DNA of 64,000 nt from an uncultured Limimonas sp. (GTDB taxonomy: Bacteria; Pseudomonadota; Alphaproteobacteria; Kiloniellales; Rhodovibrionaceae), in assembly GCA_913055855.1 (NCBI GenBank), contig CAJXKW010000001.1, positions 1 through 64,000 on the forward strand. The letters are read 5' to 3'. The first letter of the stretch is position 1; each line of letters starts with the position of its first letter. Positions 8,974-19,346 of this stretch are shown in pieces. Both the position numbers and the translations under genes were made by a program. The notes beneath the pieces were generated by a model, which worked only from the letters and a program-made list of their open reading frames with translations, searched no databases and was not told the origin of the DNA.

Positions 8974-8977
8974 GCGG

Positions 8978-9004
8978 TTAGCACTCAGGGGTCTTGGGTG
9001 CTAA
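8978..9004 (+). promoter_or_regulatory. CIRCE operator (HrcA binding site)
   Basis: TTAGCACTC, nine bases, GGGTGCTAA. This matches the CIRCE consensus TTAGCACTC-N9-GAGTGCTAA with one mismatch in the right arm. It lies about 100 bp before groES and just after the promoter -10, where bound HrcA would block transcription. Confidence 0.95.
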
Positions 9005-9101
9005 CAGCCAGTCCGCCCGCGGCGGCCGCCGCGGCGCTTTTCACGTTCCAACGGTAGCCAGGCAAAGCCGTCCGTTTGAACACATCATTGGAGAGGGGTT
9101 C

Positions 9102-11073
<1,972 letters not shown>

Positions 11074-11123
11074 CGCCCGCCCGGCCGCTTGCCGCCCGGC
11101 GCAGCCCATGCGCCGGCCGTGTC

Positions 11124-11155
11124 AAAGAGCCGCGGCCCAGCGCCGCGGCTCTTTT
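11124..11155 (+). terminator. Intrinsic terminator of groESL
   Basis: A perfect 12-bp stem (AAAGAGCCGCGG / CCGCGGCTCTTT) with a 7-nt loop, ending in TTTT, 50 bases after the groEL stop. Confidence 0.92.
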
Positions 11156-11190
11156 CATGTGCGCCCCGAAGGCTGATACTCCGAAGCATC

Positions 11191-12009
11191 ATGCCCGTGG
11201 ATATCGACCGGATCAGCCGGATCATCGCCGAGACCGCCAACGCGGAAGTGCGCCCGCGCTTTCGCGCGCTGGCCCACGGGGAGGTGCGCGAAAAATCCGC
11301 CGGCGAACTGGTCACGGTCGCCGACGAGGCGGCCGAGCGCGTGCTCACCCGGCGTCTGCGCGACGCGTTGCCGGGGTCGGTGGTGCTGGGCGAGGAGGCC
11401 GCGGCGAGCGACCCGGCGGTGTTCCAGCTTTTGGAAGGCACGGACCCGGTCTGGGTCATCGATCCGGTGGACGGCACCGGCAACTTCGCTCGCGGTGTGC
11501 CCACGTTCGCCGTCATGGTCGCGCTGGTCCGACGCGGCGAGACCCATGCGGGCTGGATTTACGAACCGGTTCCCGACCGCATGACCGTCGCAGGCCAGGG
11601 CAGCGGGACATGGCAGGCCGGCACGCGCCTGGTCATGCCGGCGCCGCCACGGGAACCGCGCGAACTGCGCGGCACCCTGCACGCCTCGAACCACGGCGGT
11701 CGCGACCTGCGCCGGCGCCTCGACCACCGGCGGGGGCGCGTGCACGCGGTCAAGAGCCAGCGCTGTGCCGGGGCGGAATACGTCCGGCTGGCGCTGGGCG
11801 AGCAGCACTTCGCCATCTTCACCAAGCTCGCACCCTGGGACCACGCGCCGGGTGCCCTGATCGTCCAGGAGGCCGGCGGCATCGCGCGCCTCTACGACGG
11901 ACGCACCTACGCGCCCAATGTGGCCGATGCGGCGGCGCTCCTGCTCGCGCCCGATGCCGCCACGTGGCAGACGCTTTACCGCACGCTGCTCAGGCCCGAG
12001 CCGATTTGA
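11191..12009 (+). CDS. Inositol monophosphatase family protein
   Basis: Mg2+-dependent, Li+-sensitive sugar/inositol phosphatase family, 272 aa from ATG 11191. The track start at 11089 would run through the groEL terminator. The family motif DPVDGTGNF sits at about residues 91-99, the first metal ligand is in GEEAAA, and the C-terminal WDHAPGALIVQEAGG motif is intact. Members include SuhB, CysQ and histidinol-phosphate phosphatase HisN; the sequence alone does not choose between them. It is transcribed alone, after the groESL terminator. Confidence 0.88.
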   Translation: MPVDIDRISRIIAETANAEVRPRFRALAHGEVREKSAGELVTVADEAAERVLTRRLRDALPGSVVLGEEAAASDPAVFQLLEGTDPVWVIDPVDGTGNFARGVPTFAVMVALVRRGETHAGWIYEPVPDRMTVAGQGSGTWQAGTRLVMPAPPREPRELRGTLHASNHGGRDLRRRLDHRRGRVHAVKSQRCAGAEYVRLALGEQHFAIFTKLAPWDHAPGALIVQEAGGIARLYDGRTYAPNVADAAALLLAPDAATWQTLYRTLLRPEPI

Positions 12010-12020
12010 ACCGGATCGGG

Positions 12021-12059
12021 GCGGGCCGCGCCGCCCGCGAACCTCGGATCGCGGCCCGC
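12021..12059. terminator. Possible bidirectional hairpin between convergent genes
   Basis: A 10-bp inverted repeat (GCGGGCCGCG / CGCGGCCCGC) with a 19-nt loop lies between the convergent inositol-phosphatase and SDR genes. There is no T-run, so a terminator role is only plausible. Confidence 0.35.
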
Positions 12060-12072
12060 CGCACGAGGACCG

Positions 12073-12858
12073 TCAACCGCTCCGGTGAAACTTGAAGGGA
12101 TTGAACGCCTGCATCACCGGCATGACCTCCATCCGGTTGATGTTGACGTGTCGCGGCAGGGTCGTCGCCCAGAACACGGTCTCCGCGACGTCCTCGGCGC
12201 GCAGTGGCTGCAGTCCTTCATAGGGTTTTTCCGCCGCGTTCTCATCGCCCTTGAAGCGCACCAGCGAGAACTCGGTGTGCGCTAGCCCCGGCTCGATGTC
12301 GGTGACGCGGACGTTGTAGCCGAGCAGATCCGCGCGCAGATTCAGCGAGAACTGCTGCACGAAGGCCTTGGTCGCGCCGTAGCAATTGCCGCCGGGGTAG
12401 GGGTAGGTGCCGGCGACCGAGCCCAGGTTGACGATGTGCCCGCGGTCGCGCCGACACATGCCGGGCATGAGCGCGCGCGAGCAATACATCAGGCCTTTGC
12501 AGTTGGTGTCGACCATGGTCTCCCAGTCGTCCAGGTTCGCCTCGGGCGCGGCTTCCAGCCCCAAAGCGAGCCCGGCGTTGTTGACCAGGACGTCCACATC
12601 GGCGAATGCGGGCGGCAGGTTATCGACCATGTCGAACACCGCCGCGCGGTCGCGCACGTCCAATTGGACCGGATGAACGCGCTCGCCGCCCATGCTTTTC
12701 GCCAGGGAGTCGAGCCGTTCCTTGCGCCGGCCGGTGATGATGACGCGGCTCCCCGCGGCGTGGAAACGCCGCGCCGTGGCCTCGCCGAAGCCCGCGGTGG
12801 CCCCGGTAACCAGCACGGTCATCGCCGCCGGATCGCACTTCTCCTGCTCGATCGCCAT
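12073..12858 (-). CDS. Short-chain dehydrogenase/reductase, YdfG-like
   Basis: Classical SDR of 261 aa. It has the cofactor motif TGATAGFG near residues 19-26, NNAG near 93, the catalytic Ser in NLGSVAG and YGATK for the Tyr-Lys pair. A basic GRRKERL turn after beta-2 suggests NADP(H). The closest well-known relatives are YdfG-type 3-hydroxy acid dehydrogenases / malonic semialdehyde reductases. GGGAGA precedes ATG 12858; an internal ATG at 12822 is a possible alternative start. It is convergent with the inositol phosphatase gene and lies downstream of mazG on the same strand. Confidence 0.88.
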   Translation of the reverse strand: MAIEQEKCDPAAMTVLVTGATAGFGEATARRFHAAGSRVIITGRRKERLDSLAKSMGGERVHPVQLDVRDRAAVFDMVDNLPPAFADVDVLVNNAGLALGLEAAPEANLDDWETMVDTNCKGLMYCSRALMPGMCRRDRGHIVNLGSVAGTYPYPGGNCYGATKAFVQQFSLNLRADLLGYNVRVTDIEPGLAHTEFSLVRFKGDENAAEKPYEGLQPLRAEDVAETVFWATTLPRHVNINRMEVMPVMQAFNPFKFHRSG

Positions 12859-12926
12859 GATTGTCTCCCTGCTTTTGCGCTTCGTCCTGCGTTCCGGTAC
12901 GGGGTATCCTGCAAATGTGTCGACCG

Positions 12927-13763
12927 TCAGCCGGCACCACCAGATGCGTCGCGCTCCTGGCGCTTAACCGCGTCCCAGTGGTGCTCGAGCTGATCGAGGT
13001 CGCAGTCGGCCGCACGGAGACCGTGTGCTGCCAAGCGTTCCTCGACGCCGCGATAGCGTCGCTCGAACTTCGCATTGGTGTCGCGCAGCGCCGCCTCGGG
13101 GTCGAGGTCGAGCTTGCGCGCCAGATTGGCCACGGTGAACAGCAGGTCCCCGACCTCGTCGTGCAGGCGCGCCGGATCGCCCCCGGGCAGCTCGGCGCGT
13201 ACCTCGGCCAGCTCCTCGTCTACCTTGGCCAGGACCTGGGCGGCACGCGACCAGTCGAAGCCGTCGCGGGCGGCCCGCTTCTGTAGCTTGGCTGCGCGCA
13301 TCAGCGCCGGAAAGCCGAGGGCGACGTCGTCCAGGGCGCTCGGTTGACGCCCCGCCGCCTGCGCCTTGCGCGTGCGCTCGGCAGCCTTGTGCTGCTCCCA
13401 CTCCCGGCGCTGGGTCTCGCTGTCGTGCAACTCGCCTTCGCCGAACACGTGCGGATGGCGGCGCACCATTTTGTCCGCAATCCGGTGCGCGACCGTATCG
13501 AAGTCAAATGCGCCGGTTTCCTGGCCCATCTGCGCGTGGTACGCCACCTGCAGAAGCAGATCGCCGAGTTCCTCGCACAGCGCGTCCATGTCGCCGTGAC
13601 GGATGGCCTCGGCCACCTCGTAGGCTTCCTCGATGGTGTAGGGCGCGATGGTTGAAAAGGTCTGGGCGATATCCCACGGACAGCCCGCTTGCGGGTCGCG
13701 CAGGCGCGCCATGACCGCAAGGAGGCGGTCGATACCGTTTGCGTCGTGACGGGGTGCGTTCAT
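12927..13763 (-). CDS. mazG: Nucleoside triphosphate pyrophosphohydrolase MazG
   Basis: Housecleaning NTP pyrophosphatase that hydrolyses NTPs to NMP and PPi, 278 aa from ATG 13763. Two MazG repeats are visible. The first carries CPWDIAQTFSTIAPYTIEEAYE and the metal-binding EELGDLLLQV; the second carries EELAEVRAEL and DEVGDLLFTV. ATG 13781 is six codons further out and would add YAPPTM, so the start is uncertain. In E. coli MazG lowers ppGpp during starvation; whether it does so here is not known. Confidence 0.95.
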   Translation of the reverse strand: MNAPRHDANGIDRLLAVMARLRDPQAGCPWDIAQTFSTIAPYTIEEAYEVAEAIRHGDMDALCEELGDLLLQVAYHAQMGQETGAFDFDTVAHRIADKMVRRHPHVFGEGELHDSETQRREWEQHKAAERTRKAQAAGRQPSALDDVALGFPALMRAAKLQKRAARDGFDWSRAAQVLAKVDEELAEVRAELPGGDPARLHDEVGDLLFTVANLARKLDLDPEAALRDTNAKFERRYRGVEERLAAHGLRAADCDLDQLEHHWDAVKRQERDASGGAG

Positions 13764-13915
13764 AGTTGGCGGAGCATACACAGGCCGTCAGGTGCCACCA
13801 AGGGGCACGCGGCGATTGTTCCGTACCCGCTCACGCGGGCATATAGGATGCGCGGACTCCGCCTGCGGGCGGTGCCGGATGCAACGCCAAGAACCGGGAC
13901 GAGAAGGGGGAGACC

Positions 13916-14395
13916 ATGCGAGGCACATGGCGCGGGATGACGCGCGCGCTGCGGCTCGCCGCCGCGGCCGCAACCCTGGCCGCGCTGGCCGGCCCGGCTG
14001 CTGCCCAGGCCGAGGGCGACGACACCGCGGCAAAAGCCGACGCCGGGATGCGCGTACAGCTTAACAAAATGACGCCGGTGGACGAGGCCTGCCGGATTTA
14101 TCTGGTGTTCGAGAACCGGACGGGCGCGGCCTTCGATGCCTATACGCTGGATCTCGTGATGTTCGACAAGGACGGTGCCATCCTGCAGCGTCTCGCCGTC
14201 GAGGCCGGCCGCCTGCCCGCGGGGAAAACGCTGGTCAAGCCGTTCGACATGCCGGATACCGAATGCGGGCGAATCGGCAAGCTGCTGTTGAACGAAGTGA
14301 TGACCTGCACGGGCCCCGGTGCGGGCGACGGCGAGCGCGACTGCACGACGCGGACCACGACCGCCTCCCGGCTGGAAATCCCGTTCATCAAGTAG
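13916..14395 (+). CDS. Small exported protein of unknown function
   Basis: 159 aa. It starts with a basic stretch and a hydrophobic Ala-rich segment ending AAAQA near residue 32, a Sec signal peptide. The mature part has three or four cysteines (DEACRIYLVFENRTG, DTECGRIG, VMTCTG, RDCTT) that could form disulfides, and beta-rich spacing. Similar proteins occur in alphaproteobacteria without assigned function. GGGGGAG precedes ATG 13916. It is convergent with the next small exported gene and shares a terminator hairpin with it. Confidence 0.75.
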   Translation: MRGTWRGMTRALRLAAAAATLAALAGPAAAQAEGDDTAAKADAGMRVQLNKMTPVDEACRIYLVFENRTGAAFDAYTLDLVMFDKDGAILQRLAVEAGRLPAGKTLVKPFDMPDTECGRIGKLLLNEVMTCTGPGAGDGERDCTTRTTTASRLEIPFIK

Positions 14396-14400
14396 CCGGC

Positions 14401-14433
14401 GCCGGAGGCCCGCACGCGGCGCGGGCCTCCGGC
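14401..14433. terminator. Bidirectional terminator hairpin
   Basis: A perfect 13-bp stem (GCCGGAGGCCCGC / GCGGGCCTCCGGC) with a 7-nt loop sits exactly between two convergent small genes. The T-tracts are poor, but the position and stem strength favour a shared terminator. Confidence 0.6.
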
Positions 14434-14441
14434 TTGCCCGG

Positions 14442-14939
14442 TCAGCGCTCCGCGACTTGGCTGTGCAGCGCCGTATGGCGGTGACGCAGGTAGAACGTCG
14501 CCTTACCGATGCCCGTCTTGCACGCGGTCGAGATCTTGGTGTCCCCCTTGATGACCGAGCGCCGGCCATCGGGCGACATCATGGCGCGTTTCGTCTGCGC
14601 CTCGGGATAGCGCGCCTTGAGCGTGTCGAACATCTCATCCCGCAGCTCGCGGCACGGGACGCCGTTGCGGAAGTGCTTGATGGCCCAGATTTCGTAGACC
14701 CGATTGTTGTCGGGGGTGATCGCCACGTAAACCTTGCCCAGGTCGCGCGGCCGTTCGCCGGGATCGATCTCATAGAGCATCTTGTCGCCGTAACTGGCTT
14801 GGCGGACGTTGATTGCGGCGTCCGGATCGAAGGTTTCGCCCAGGCGTATGCCGTGGCTGACATCGATGGGCGATTGCGCGGTCGCTGTGTGGACGGACGC
14901 GACGATGACGGCGGCGGCGATGGCGAGCGGCTTGCGCAT
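14442..14939 (-). CDS. Small exported hypothetical protein
   Basis: 165 aa with a clear signal peptide (MRKPLAIAAAVIVASVHTATAQ). The mature part begins SPIDVSHGIRLGETFDP. It has two cysteines (VPCREL and STACKTG) and ends in a basic His/Arg-containing tail. TGAGGACACC supplies a good ribosome binding site before ATG 14939. I do not recognise a family. It is monocistronic and convergent with the preceding exported gene. Confidence 0.72.
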   Translation of the reverse strand: MRKPLAIAAAVIVASVHTATAQSPIDVSHGIRLGETFDPDAAINVRQASYGDKMLYEIDPGERPRDLGKVYVAITPDNNRVYEIWAIKHFRNGVPCRELRDEMFDTLKARYPEAQTKRAMMSPDGRRSVIKGDTKISTACKTGIGKATFYLRHRHTALHSQVAER

Positions 14940-15099
14940 GGTGTCCTCACACGCGTTTCTGAACGGGGCGGCGGGGTTTCGTGTTCAGTTCCGGTAGGGA
15001 AGTTGCCACGAAACCCGTTGCTATCAAGATAACGGGCAATGACGGTTTCTTGATGCAGCTTTGCGCCGCGCGCGCAGGCATTCCGGACGCGCGCCGGGC

Positions 15100-15411
15100 T
15101 CAGCGGCGCCGTCGGCGACGGTGGCGGGCGTGGCCGTCGAGGAACTCGGGATGCTTCTTGCGCACCCAGGTGATGAACTTCGCGATTTCAGGGTGACCGC
15201 GCAGCGCCGCGATCGTGTTGTAGCGGTCGCGCAGCTCTTTCTCCGAGAGCACCGCGTGGATCTTGCCGTGGCAGACCCGGTGCAGCGTGACCGTTTCCGT
15301 TCCCTTATAGCTTCTCGGAACCAAGTGGTGCTCGTCCACCGAGGGGCCGGGCACCATAGGCCGGTCGCAGAGGGGACAGCGATCGGGGTCGTCGGGGTCG
15401 TCGAAGCGCAT
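15100..15411 (-). CDS. Small HNH-domain protein with poly-arginine tail
   Basis: 103 aa. An N-terminal CPLC pair and the later RVCHGKIHAV form a zinc-binding HNH frame, and DEHHLVPRSYKG gives the His-His and Asn/Arg-like active-site segment. HNH folds cleave or nick DNA, but many small chromosomal HNH proteins have unknown substrates. The C-terminus is a striking run of arginines (HARHRRRRRR), likely nucleic-acid-binding. No modification or partner gene is adjacent, so a restriction or phage role is not indicated. Confidence 0.75.
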   Translation of the reverse strand: MRFDDPDDPDRCPLCDRPMVPGPSVDEHHLVPRSYKGTETVTLHRVCHGKIHAVLSEKELRDRYNTIAALRGHPEIAKFITWVRKKHPEFLDGHARHRRRRRR

Positions 15412-15497
15412 GGGCGATAGGCCAGCCCCCGGGACGGTGCGGCGCTTTCTCCCTTGTTGTGGCGCGGCCGCGGTGTCACATCAACCGCGTCGATCAG

Positions 15498-15599
15498 CAG
15501 GCTGGGGTGCCGCATATGTCCTGCGCCCACGAGGCAGGCAGCCGCGGCTGAGAACATACCCATGCACCTGATCAGGGTCATACCTGCGAAGGGAGCCTG
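15498..15599 (+). promoter_or_regulatory. TPP riboswitch (THI element)
   Basis: The conserved THI-box core is present: CTGAGA at 15548, ACCTGATC at 15566 and the GCGAAGGGA segment at 15586. The closing P1 helix pairs CAGGCT (15498-15503) with AGCCTG (15594-15599). The Shine-Dalgarno of thiO (GGGAG at 15591) lies within and beside the P1 3' strand. TPP binding would therefore sequester it and block translation of the thiamine operon, the usual mode in Gram-negative bacteria. Confidence 0.95.
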
Positions 15600-15605
15600 A
15601 CACCC

Positions 15606-16775
15606 GTGACGCTGACATATCCCAAAACCATCCGGAATCGGCCGCGCACCGTGATCATCGGTGCGGGGGCGAACGGCCTCGCCATCGCCTGGCGCCTGGC
15701 GCAGGCGGGATGCGAGGTGGACGTCTACGACAAAGGGGCCGCGGGCGGCGGCGCCACATGGTCCTCGGCGGGCATGCTCGCCGCGTCGGCTGAGGCGGAG
15801 CCGGGTGAAGAGCGGCTGGTTGCCCTGGCGCGCGAGAGCCAGGCGATGTGGCCCGGTTTCGCCGCGGAGCTGCATGCGGCCGCGGGCATGGACCCCGGTT
15901 ACCGCGAGACCGGGCTCATCGTCGCCGCGATGAACCGCGACGAGGCGGCCAAGCTCGAGTTCGACCACAACCTTCAGCGCGACCTGGGGCTGAACACCCA
16001 CTGGCTCTCGGCCGCGGAGATCCGCCGGCACGAGCCACACCTGCGCAACGGCGTGGTGGGCGGAATCCACAGCCCGGGCGACCACCAGGCGGATAATCGC
16101 GCGCTTGCGCGTGCCCTCCTGGCCGCGGCGCACAACGCCGGTGTGCGCGTCCACGAGCACACGCCGGTGCAGGGCCTGGAGCTGGTGCAGGGCCGCGCCC
16201 GGGGCGTGCGGGTCGCGGACGAGGTGGTTCCGGCCGAGGCCGTGGTTGTTGCGGCGGGCGCCTGGACACCCGATCTGGCGGGCCTGCCCGAGGCGGTGCG
16301 GCCGCCGGTGCGCCCCATCAAAGGGCAGATGCTCGCGCTGCGCATGGATCCGGACCGGCCGCTGGTGCACCACATCCTCTGGGCGCCGGCCGTCTACATG
16401 GTGCCGCGCCCCGACGGCCGGCTCCTGATCGGAGGCACCGTCGAGGAACGCGGGCTCAACACGGACATGACCGCGGGCGGTGTGTACGCCCTTTTGGAGG
16501 CTGCCTGGCGTGCGGTGCCGGCGATCGAGGACTTGGCCATCGACGAGATGTGGGTGGGCTTCCGGCCGGGTAGTCGCGACGACGCGCCCATTCTGGGCGA
16601 CACGACCGTGGACGGGCTCTGGCTCGCCACCGGGCACCACCGCAACGGCATCCTCTTCGCCCCGCTTACGGCGGACGCGCTCAGCCGGGAAATCCTCAGC
16701 GGCGAGCGTATTCCCGAGCTGGCGCCGTTCCGGCCCGAGCGGTTCCAGCGCGAATCCGCGGAGGCCGGGCCATGA
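15606..16775 (+). CDS. thiO: Glycine oxidase ThiO
   Basis: FAD-dependent oxidase that converts glycine to iminoglycine (dehydroglycine) for the thiazole moiety of thiamine, 389 aa. The N-terminal dinucleotide-binding motif VIIGAGANGLAIAWRLA is followed by the DAO fold. The C-terminal ATGHHRNGILFAPLTAD motif is typical of ThiO. The start is GTG 15606, just after the TPP riboswitch whose 3' strand carries the ribosome binding site. It overlaps thiS by ATGA. Confidence 0.95.
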   Translation: MTLTYPKTIRNRPRTVIIGAGANGLAIAWRLAQAGCEVDVYDKGAAGGGATWSSAGMLAASAEAEPGEERLVALARESQAMWPGFAAELHAAAGMDPGYRETGLIVAAMNRDEAAKLEFDHNLQRDLGLNTHWLSAAEIRRHEPHLRNGVVGGIHSPGDHQADNRALARALLAAAHNAGVRVHEHTPVQGLELVQGRARGVRVADEVVPAEAVVVAAGAWTPDLAGLPEAVRPPVRPIKGQMLALRMDPDRPLVHHILWAPAVYMVPRPDGRLLIGGTVEERGLNTDMTAGGVYALLEAAWRAVPAIEDLAIDEMWVGFRPGSRDDAPILGDTTVDGLWLATGHHRNGILFAPLTADALSREILSGERIPELAPFRPERFQRESAEAGP

Positions 16776-16984
16776 GCGCGGCCGCCATCACCGTCAACGG
16801 TCGTCCGCGTGACACAGCCCCGGCGAGCCTCTTCGACCTGGTGCGCGCCGAAGGGCACGACCCGGACCGGCGCGGGCTCGCCGTGGCCGTCAATGGACGC
16901 GTGGTGCCGCGCGACTCCTGGCAGGCGACGGAACTGGCGCCGGGCGATGCCGTTGAGATTGTCAAGCCCTTTGCCGGCGGATAA
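16772..16984 (+). CDS. thiS: Sulfur carrier protein ThiS
   Basis: Ubiquitin-fold sulfur carrier of 70 aa for thiazole synthesis. It ends [10 protein letters not shown], with the obligatory C-terminal Gly-Gly that is adenylated and converted to thiocarboxylate. It lies between thiO (4-base overlap) and thiG (2-bp gap). The adenylating enzyme ThiF/MoeB is not in the window. Confidence 0.97.
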   Translation: MSAAAITVNGRPRDTAPASLFDLVRAEGHDPDRRGLAVAVNGRVVPRDSWQATELAPGDAVEIVKPFAGG

Positions 16985-16986
16985 GG

Positions 16987-17790
16987 ATGGATATCATGCC
17001 CGATGCGACAACTTTGCCCGACGATGCGGCCCCGCTGACTCTCGCCGGGCACAGCTTTGCCAGCCGGCTGCTCATCGGCTCGGCCGGGTATCCCAACCAG
17101 CAGGTCATGCTCGACGCTGTCAGCGCCAGCGGGGCCCAGATCGTCACGGTTTCGATCCGCCGCTCCTCGCTCGAAGGCTACGCGGAAAGCCTGATCGACG
17201 TGCTGCGCGACACGTTCCTGCTGCCCAACACGGCTGCCTGCGAAACCGCGCGGGACGCCGTGCTGACCGCCCAGCTCGCGCGTGAGGCCCTGGGCACGAG
17301 CTGGGTCAAGCTGGAAGTCATCGGCGACCGGGAAAGCCTGTACCCCGACGTCGAGCAGCTCGTCCAGGCGGCGGACGAACTGGTGCGCGACGGCTTCACC
17401 GTGCTGCCCTACACCAACGACGACCCCGTAGTGGCGCAGAAGCTGGTGGACGTCGGCTGCGCGGCCGTGATGCCCCTGGGCTCGCCCATCGGGTCGGGGC
17501 AGGGGATCGCCAACCCCAGTGCCATTGAGCTGATCTGCGAGCGCAGCCCCGTGCCGGTGGTTCTTGACGCGGGTATTGGCACCGCCTCGGATGCGGCGCG
17601 GGCAATGGAACTCGGCTGCGACGCGGTTCTGGTGAACACCGCCATTTCCAAGGCACGCCAGCCCGTGCGTATGGCACGCGCCATGCGCGACGCCGTCGCG
17701 GCCGGCGACGCCGCCCGTCGGGCCGGCCGGATTCCCACGAAGCGGTACGCCGAACCGTCCAGCCCGCAGTTGGGGCTGATCGGGTCATGA
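16987..17790 (+). CDS. thiG: Thiazole synthase ThiG
   Basis: TIM-barrel enzyme of 267 aa that condenses 1-deoxyxylulose 5-phosphate, dehydroglycine and ThiS thiocarboxylate into thiazole phosphate. The segment around [10 protein letters not shown] contains the Schiff-base lysine. The phosphate-binding [25 protein letters not shown] and [12 protein letters not shown] are family signatures. The first ATG at 16987 is used; ATG 16996 is an alternative. It overlaps thiE by ATGA. Confidence 0.98.
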   Translation: MDIMPDATTLPDDAAPLTLAGHSFASRLLIGSAGYPNQQVMLDAVSASGAQIVTVSIRRSSLEGYAESLIDVLRDTFLLPNTAACETARDAVLTAQLAREALGTSWVKLEVIGDRESLYPDVEQLVQAADELVRDGFTVLPYTNDDPVVAQKLVDVGCAAVMPLGSPIGSGQGIANPSAIELICERSPVPVVLDAGIGTASDAARAMELGCDAVLVNTAISKARQPVRMARAMRDAVAAGDAARRAGRIPTKRYAEPSSPQLGLIGS

Positions 17791-18416
17791 TCCTGCCCAG
17801 GCCCCGCGTGCTGCTGATCACCAACCGGACGCAGGCGCACCGGCCGCTAACCGAGGTGGTGGACGGCGCGCTGGCGGGCGGCTGCCGCTGGATCAGCGTG
17901 CGCGAGAAGGATCTGCCAACGGGCGAACGACGCCGGCTGGGCCGGGATATCGTCAAGCGCGCGGCGGCGTTCGGCGCAACGGTGACGCTGCACGGCGACA
18001 TCGCCAGCGCCGAGGCCGCCCGCGCGGCCGGCGTTCACGTCCCTTTCGGCACGGCCCCTGGGGCGATCAAGGCGATCCTGGGCAAGGCGGCAATCGTGGG
18101 GGTGTCCGTGCATTCCTGGGAGGAAGCCGAGCGCGCGCAGGAGGACGGCGCGGATTACCTCACCGTGAGCCCCGTTTTCGAGACGGCGAGCAAGCCGAGC
18201 TACGGGCCCGCGCTCGGGCTGGAGATCCTGGGCGAATTCTGTGCCGCGCTGGATATCCCGGTGATCGCCCTGGGCGGGATCACCGGCCGGACGGCCGGGC
18301 AATGCATCGACGCCGGTGCGGCCGGCGTCGCGGTCATGGGGGAGATCATGCGCGCCGACGATCCAAAGGCCGCGATGGCGGAAATCGTCGCGGGCGTCGA
18401 AGGCGCATGCTCCTAA
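17787..18416 (+). CDS. thiE: Thiamine phosphate synthase ThiE
   Basis: Joins HMP-PP and thiazole phosphate to form thiamine monophosphate, 209 aa, TIM barrel. Family segments are [33 protein letters not shown], the phosphate loop ALGGIT and [13 protein letters not shown]. It is the last gene of the riboswitch-controlled thiO-S-G-E operon. thiC and thiD are not present here. Confidence 0.93.
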   Translation: MILPRPRVLLITNRTQAHRPLTEVVDGALAGGCRWISVREKDLPTGERRRLGRDIVKRAAAFGATVTLHGDIASAEAARAAGVHVPFGTAPGAIKAILGKAAIVGVSVHSWEEAERAQEDGADYLTVSPVFETASKPSYGPALGLEILGEFCAALDIPVIALGGITGRTAGQCIDAGAAGVAVMGEIMRADDPKAAMAEIVAGVEGACS

Positions 18417-18528
18417 GAAAATGGTAACCGAATGTCTTGATCTTGCAGGGTCCACGCGTTAAACGCCATTCTCGCAACGCCCAGGGTGGTTTTTTCCATA
18501 TCTACGCAAGCGCGGTGTTAAACAGGCA

Positions 18529-19323
18529 ATGCAACGGCTCGACGAACTGGAAGCGCAGTCCATCTACATCTTCCGCGAAGCCTACGCCAACATCGACCCG
18601 ATGGGGATGCTCTGGTCGCTGGGCAAGGACTCCAACGTCATGATCTGGCTGGCGAAGAAGGCCTTCGGCGGTCATGTGCCGTTTCCCGTGATCCACGTGG
18701 ACACGGGGAAGAAATTCCGGGAGATGTACGAGTTCCGCGACACCTACGCGGACGACTGGAACCTGAATCTGCTCGTCTGGGAATGCCCGCCCATCGAGGA
18801 GGTCGATCCGACGTTGCCGCACGCCGCGCGCTCGGCCGCGCGCAAGACGGAAGGCCTAAAGCGGGTCATCAAGCAGAAGGGATTCCGTGGTATCGTCGCC
18901 GGCATCCGTCGGGACGAGCAGGCGACGCGGGCGAAGGAACGCGTCTTCTCGCCGCGCGACGAGACCGGGCAGTGGGATTTCCGCGACCAGCCGTTGGAGT
19001 TCTGGGACCAGTTCAAGACGGACTTTCCGCCCGACGTGCACGTGCGCATCCATCCCCTGTTGCACTGGACGGAAGTGGACATCTGGCGCTACGTGCAGCG
19101 TGAAAAGATTCCCATCGTTCCGCTTTATTTCGCCAAGAACGGCAAGCGCTATCGCTCGCTCGGCGATCAGGATATCACCAACCCGATCGACTCCCACGCC
19201 ACGACGCTGGAGGAGATCATCGCCGAGCTGGAAGCCACCAAGGCGCCCGAACGCGCCGGCCGTGCCATGGATCACGAGGCCGAGGACGCCTTCGAGCGCC
19301 TGCGTTCCGCCGGGTACATGTAA
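18529..19323 (+). CDS. cysD: Sulfate adenylyltransferase subunit 2 (CysD-like)
   Basis: ATP pyrophosphatase-fold subunit that makes adenosine 5'-phosphosulfate from sulfate and ATP, 264 aa. The PP-loop is LWSLGKDSNVMIWLAKKAF, and later family segments include HVDTGKKF, GIRRDEQATRAKERVFS and HPLLHWTEVDIWRY. It is shorter than E. coli CysD (302 aa), and the PP-loop core reads GKDSNVM rather than the usual GKDSSVL. It precedes the cysN-C fusion by 23 bp and surely acts with it. The short form and the neighbour's divergence suggest a NodPQ-like sulfation paralogue rather than certain assimilatory use. Confidence 0.9.
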   Translation: MQRLDELEAQSIYIFREAYANIDPMGMLWSLGKDSNVMIWLAKKAFGGHVPFPVIHVDTGKKFREMYEFRDTYADDWNLNLLVWECPPIEEVDPTLPHAARSAARKTEGLKRVIKQKGFRGIVAGIRRDEQATRAKERVFSPRDETGQWDFRDQPLEFWDQFKTDFPPDVHVRIHPLLHWTEVDIWRYVQREKIPIVPLYFAKNGKRYRSLGDQDITNPIDSHATTLEEIIAELEATKAPERAGRAMDHEAEDAFERLRSAGYM

Positions 19324-19346
19324 GCCAAGGATCACGAGACCCGACC

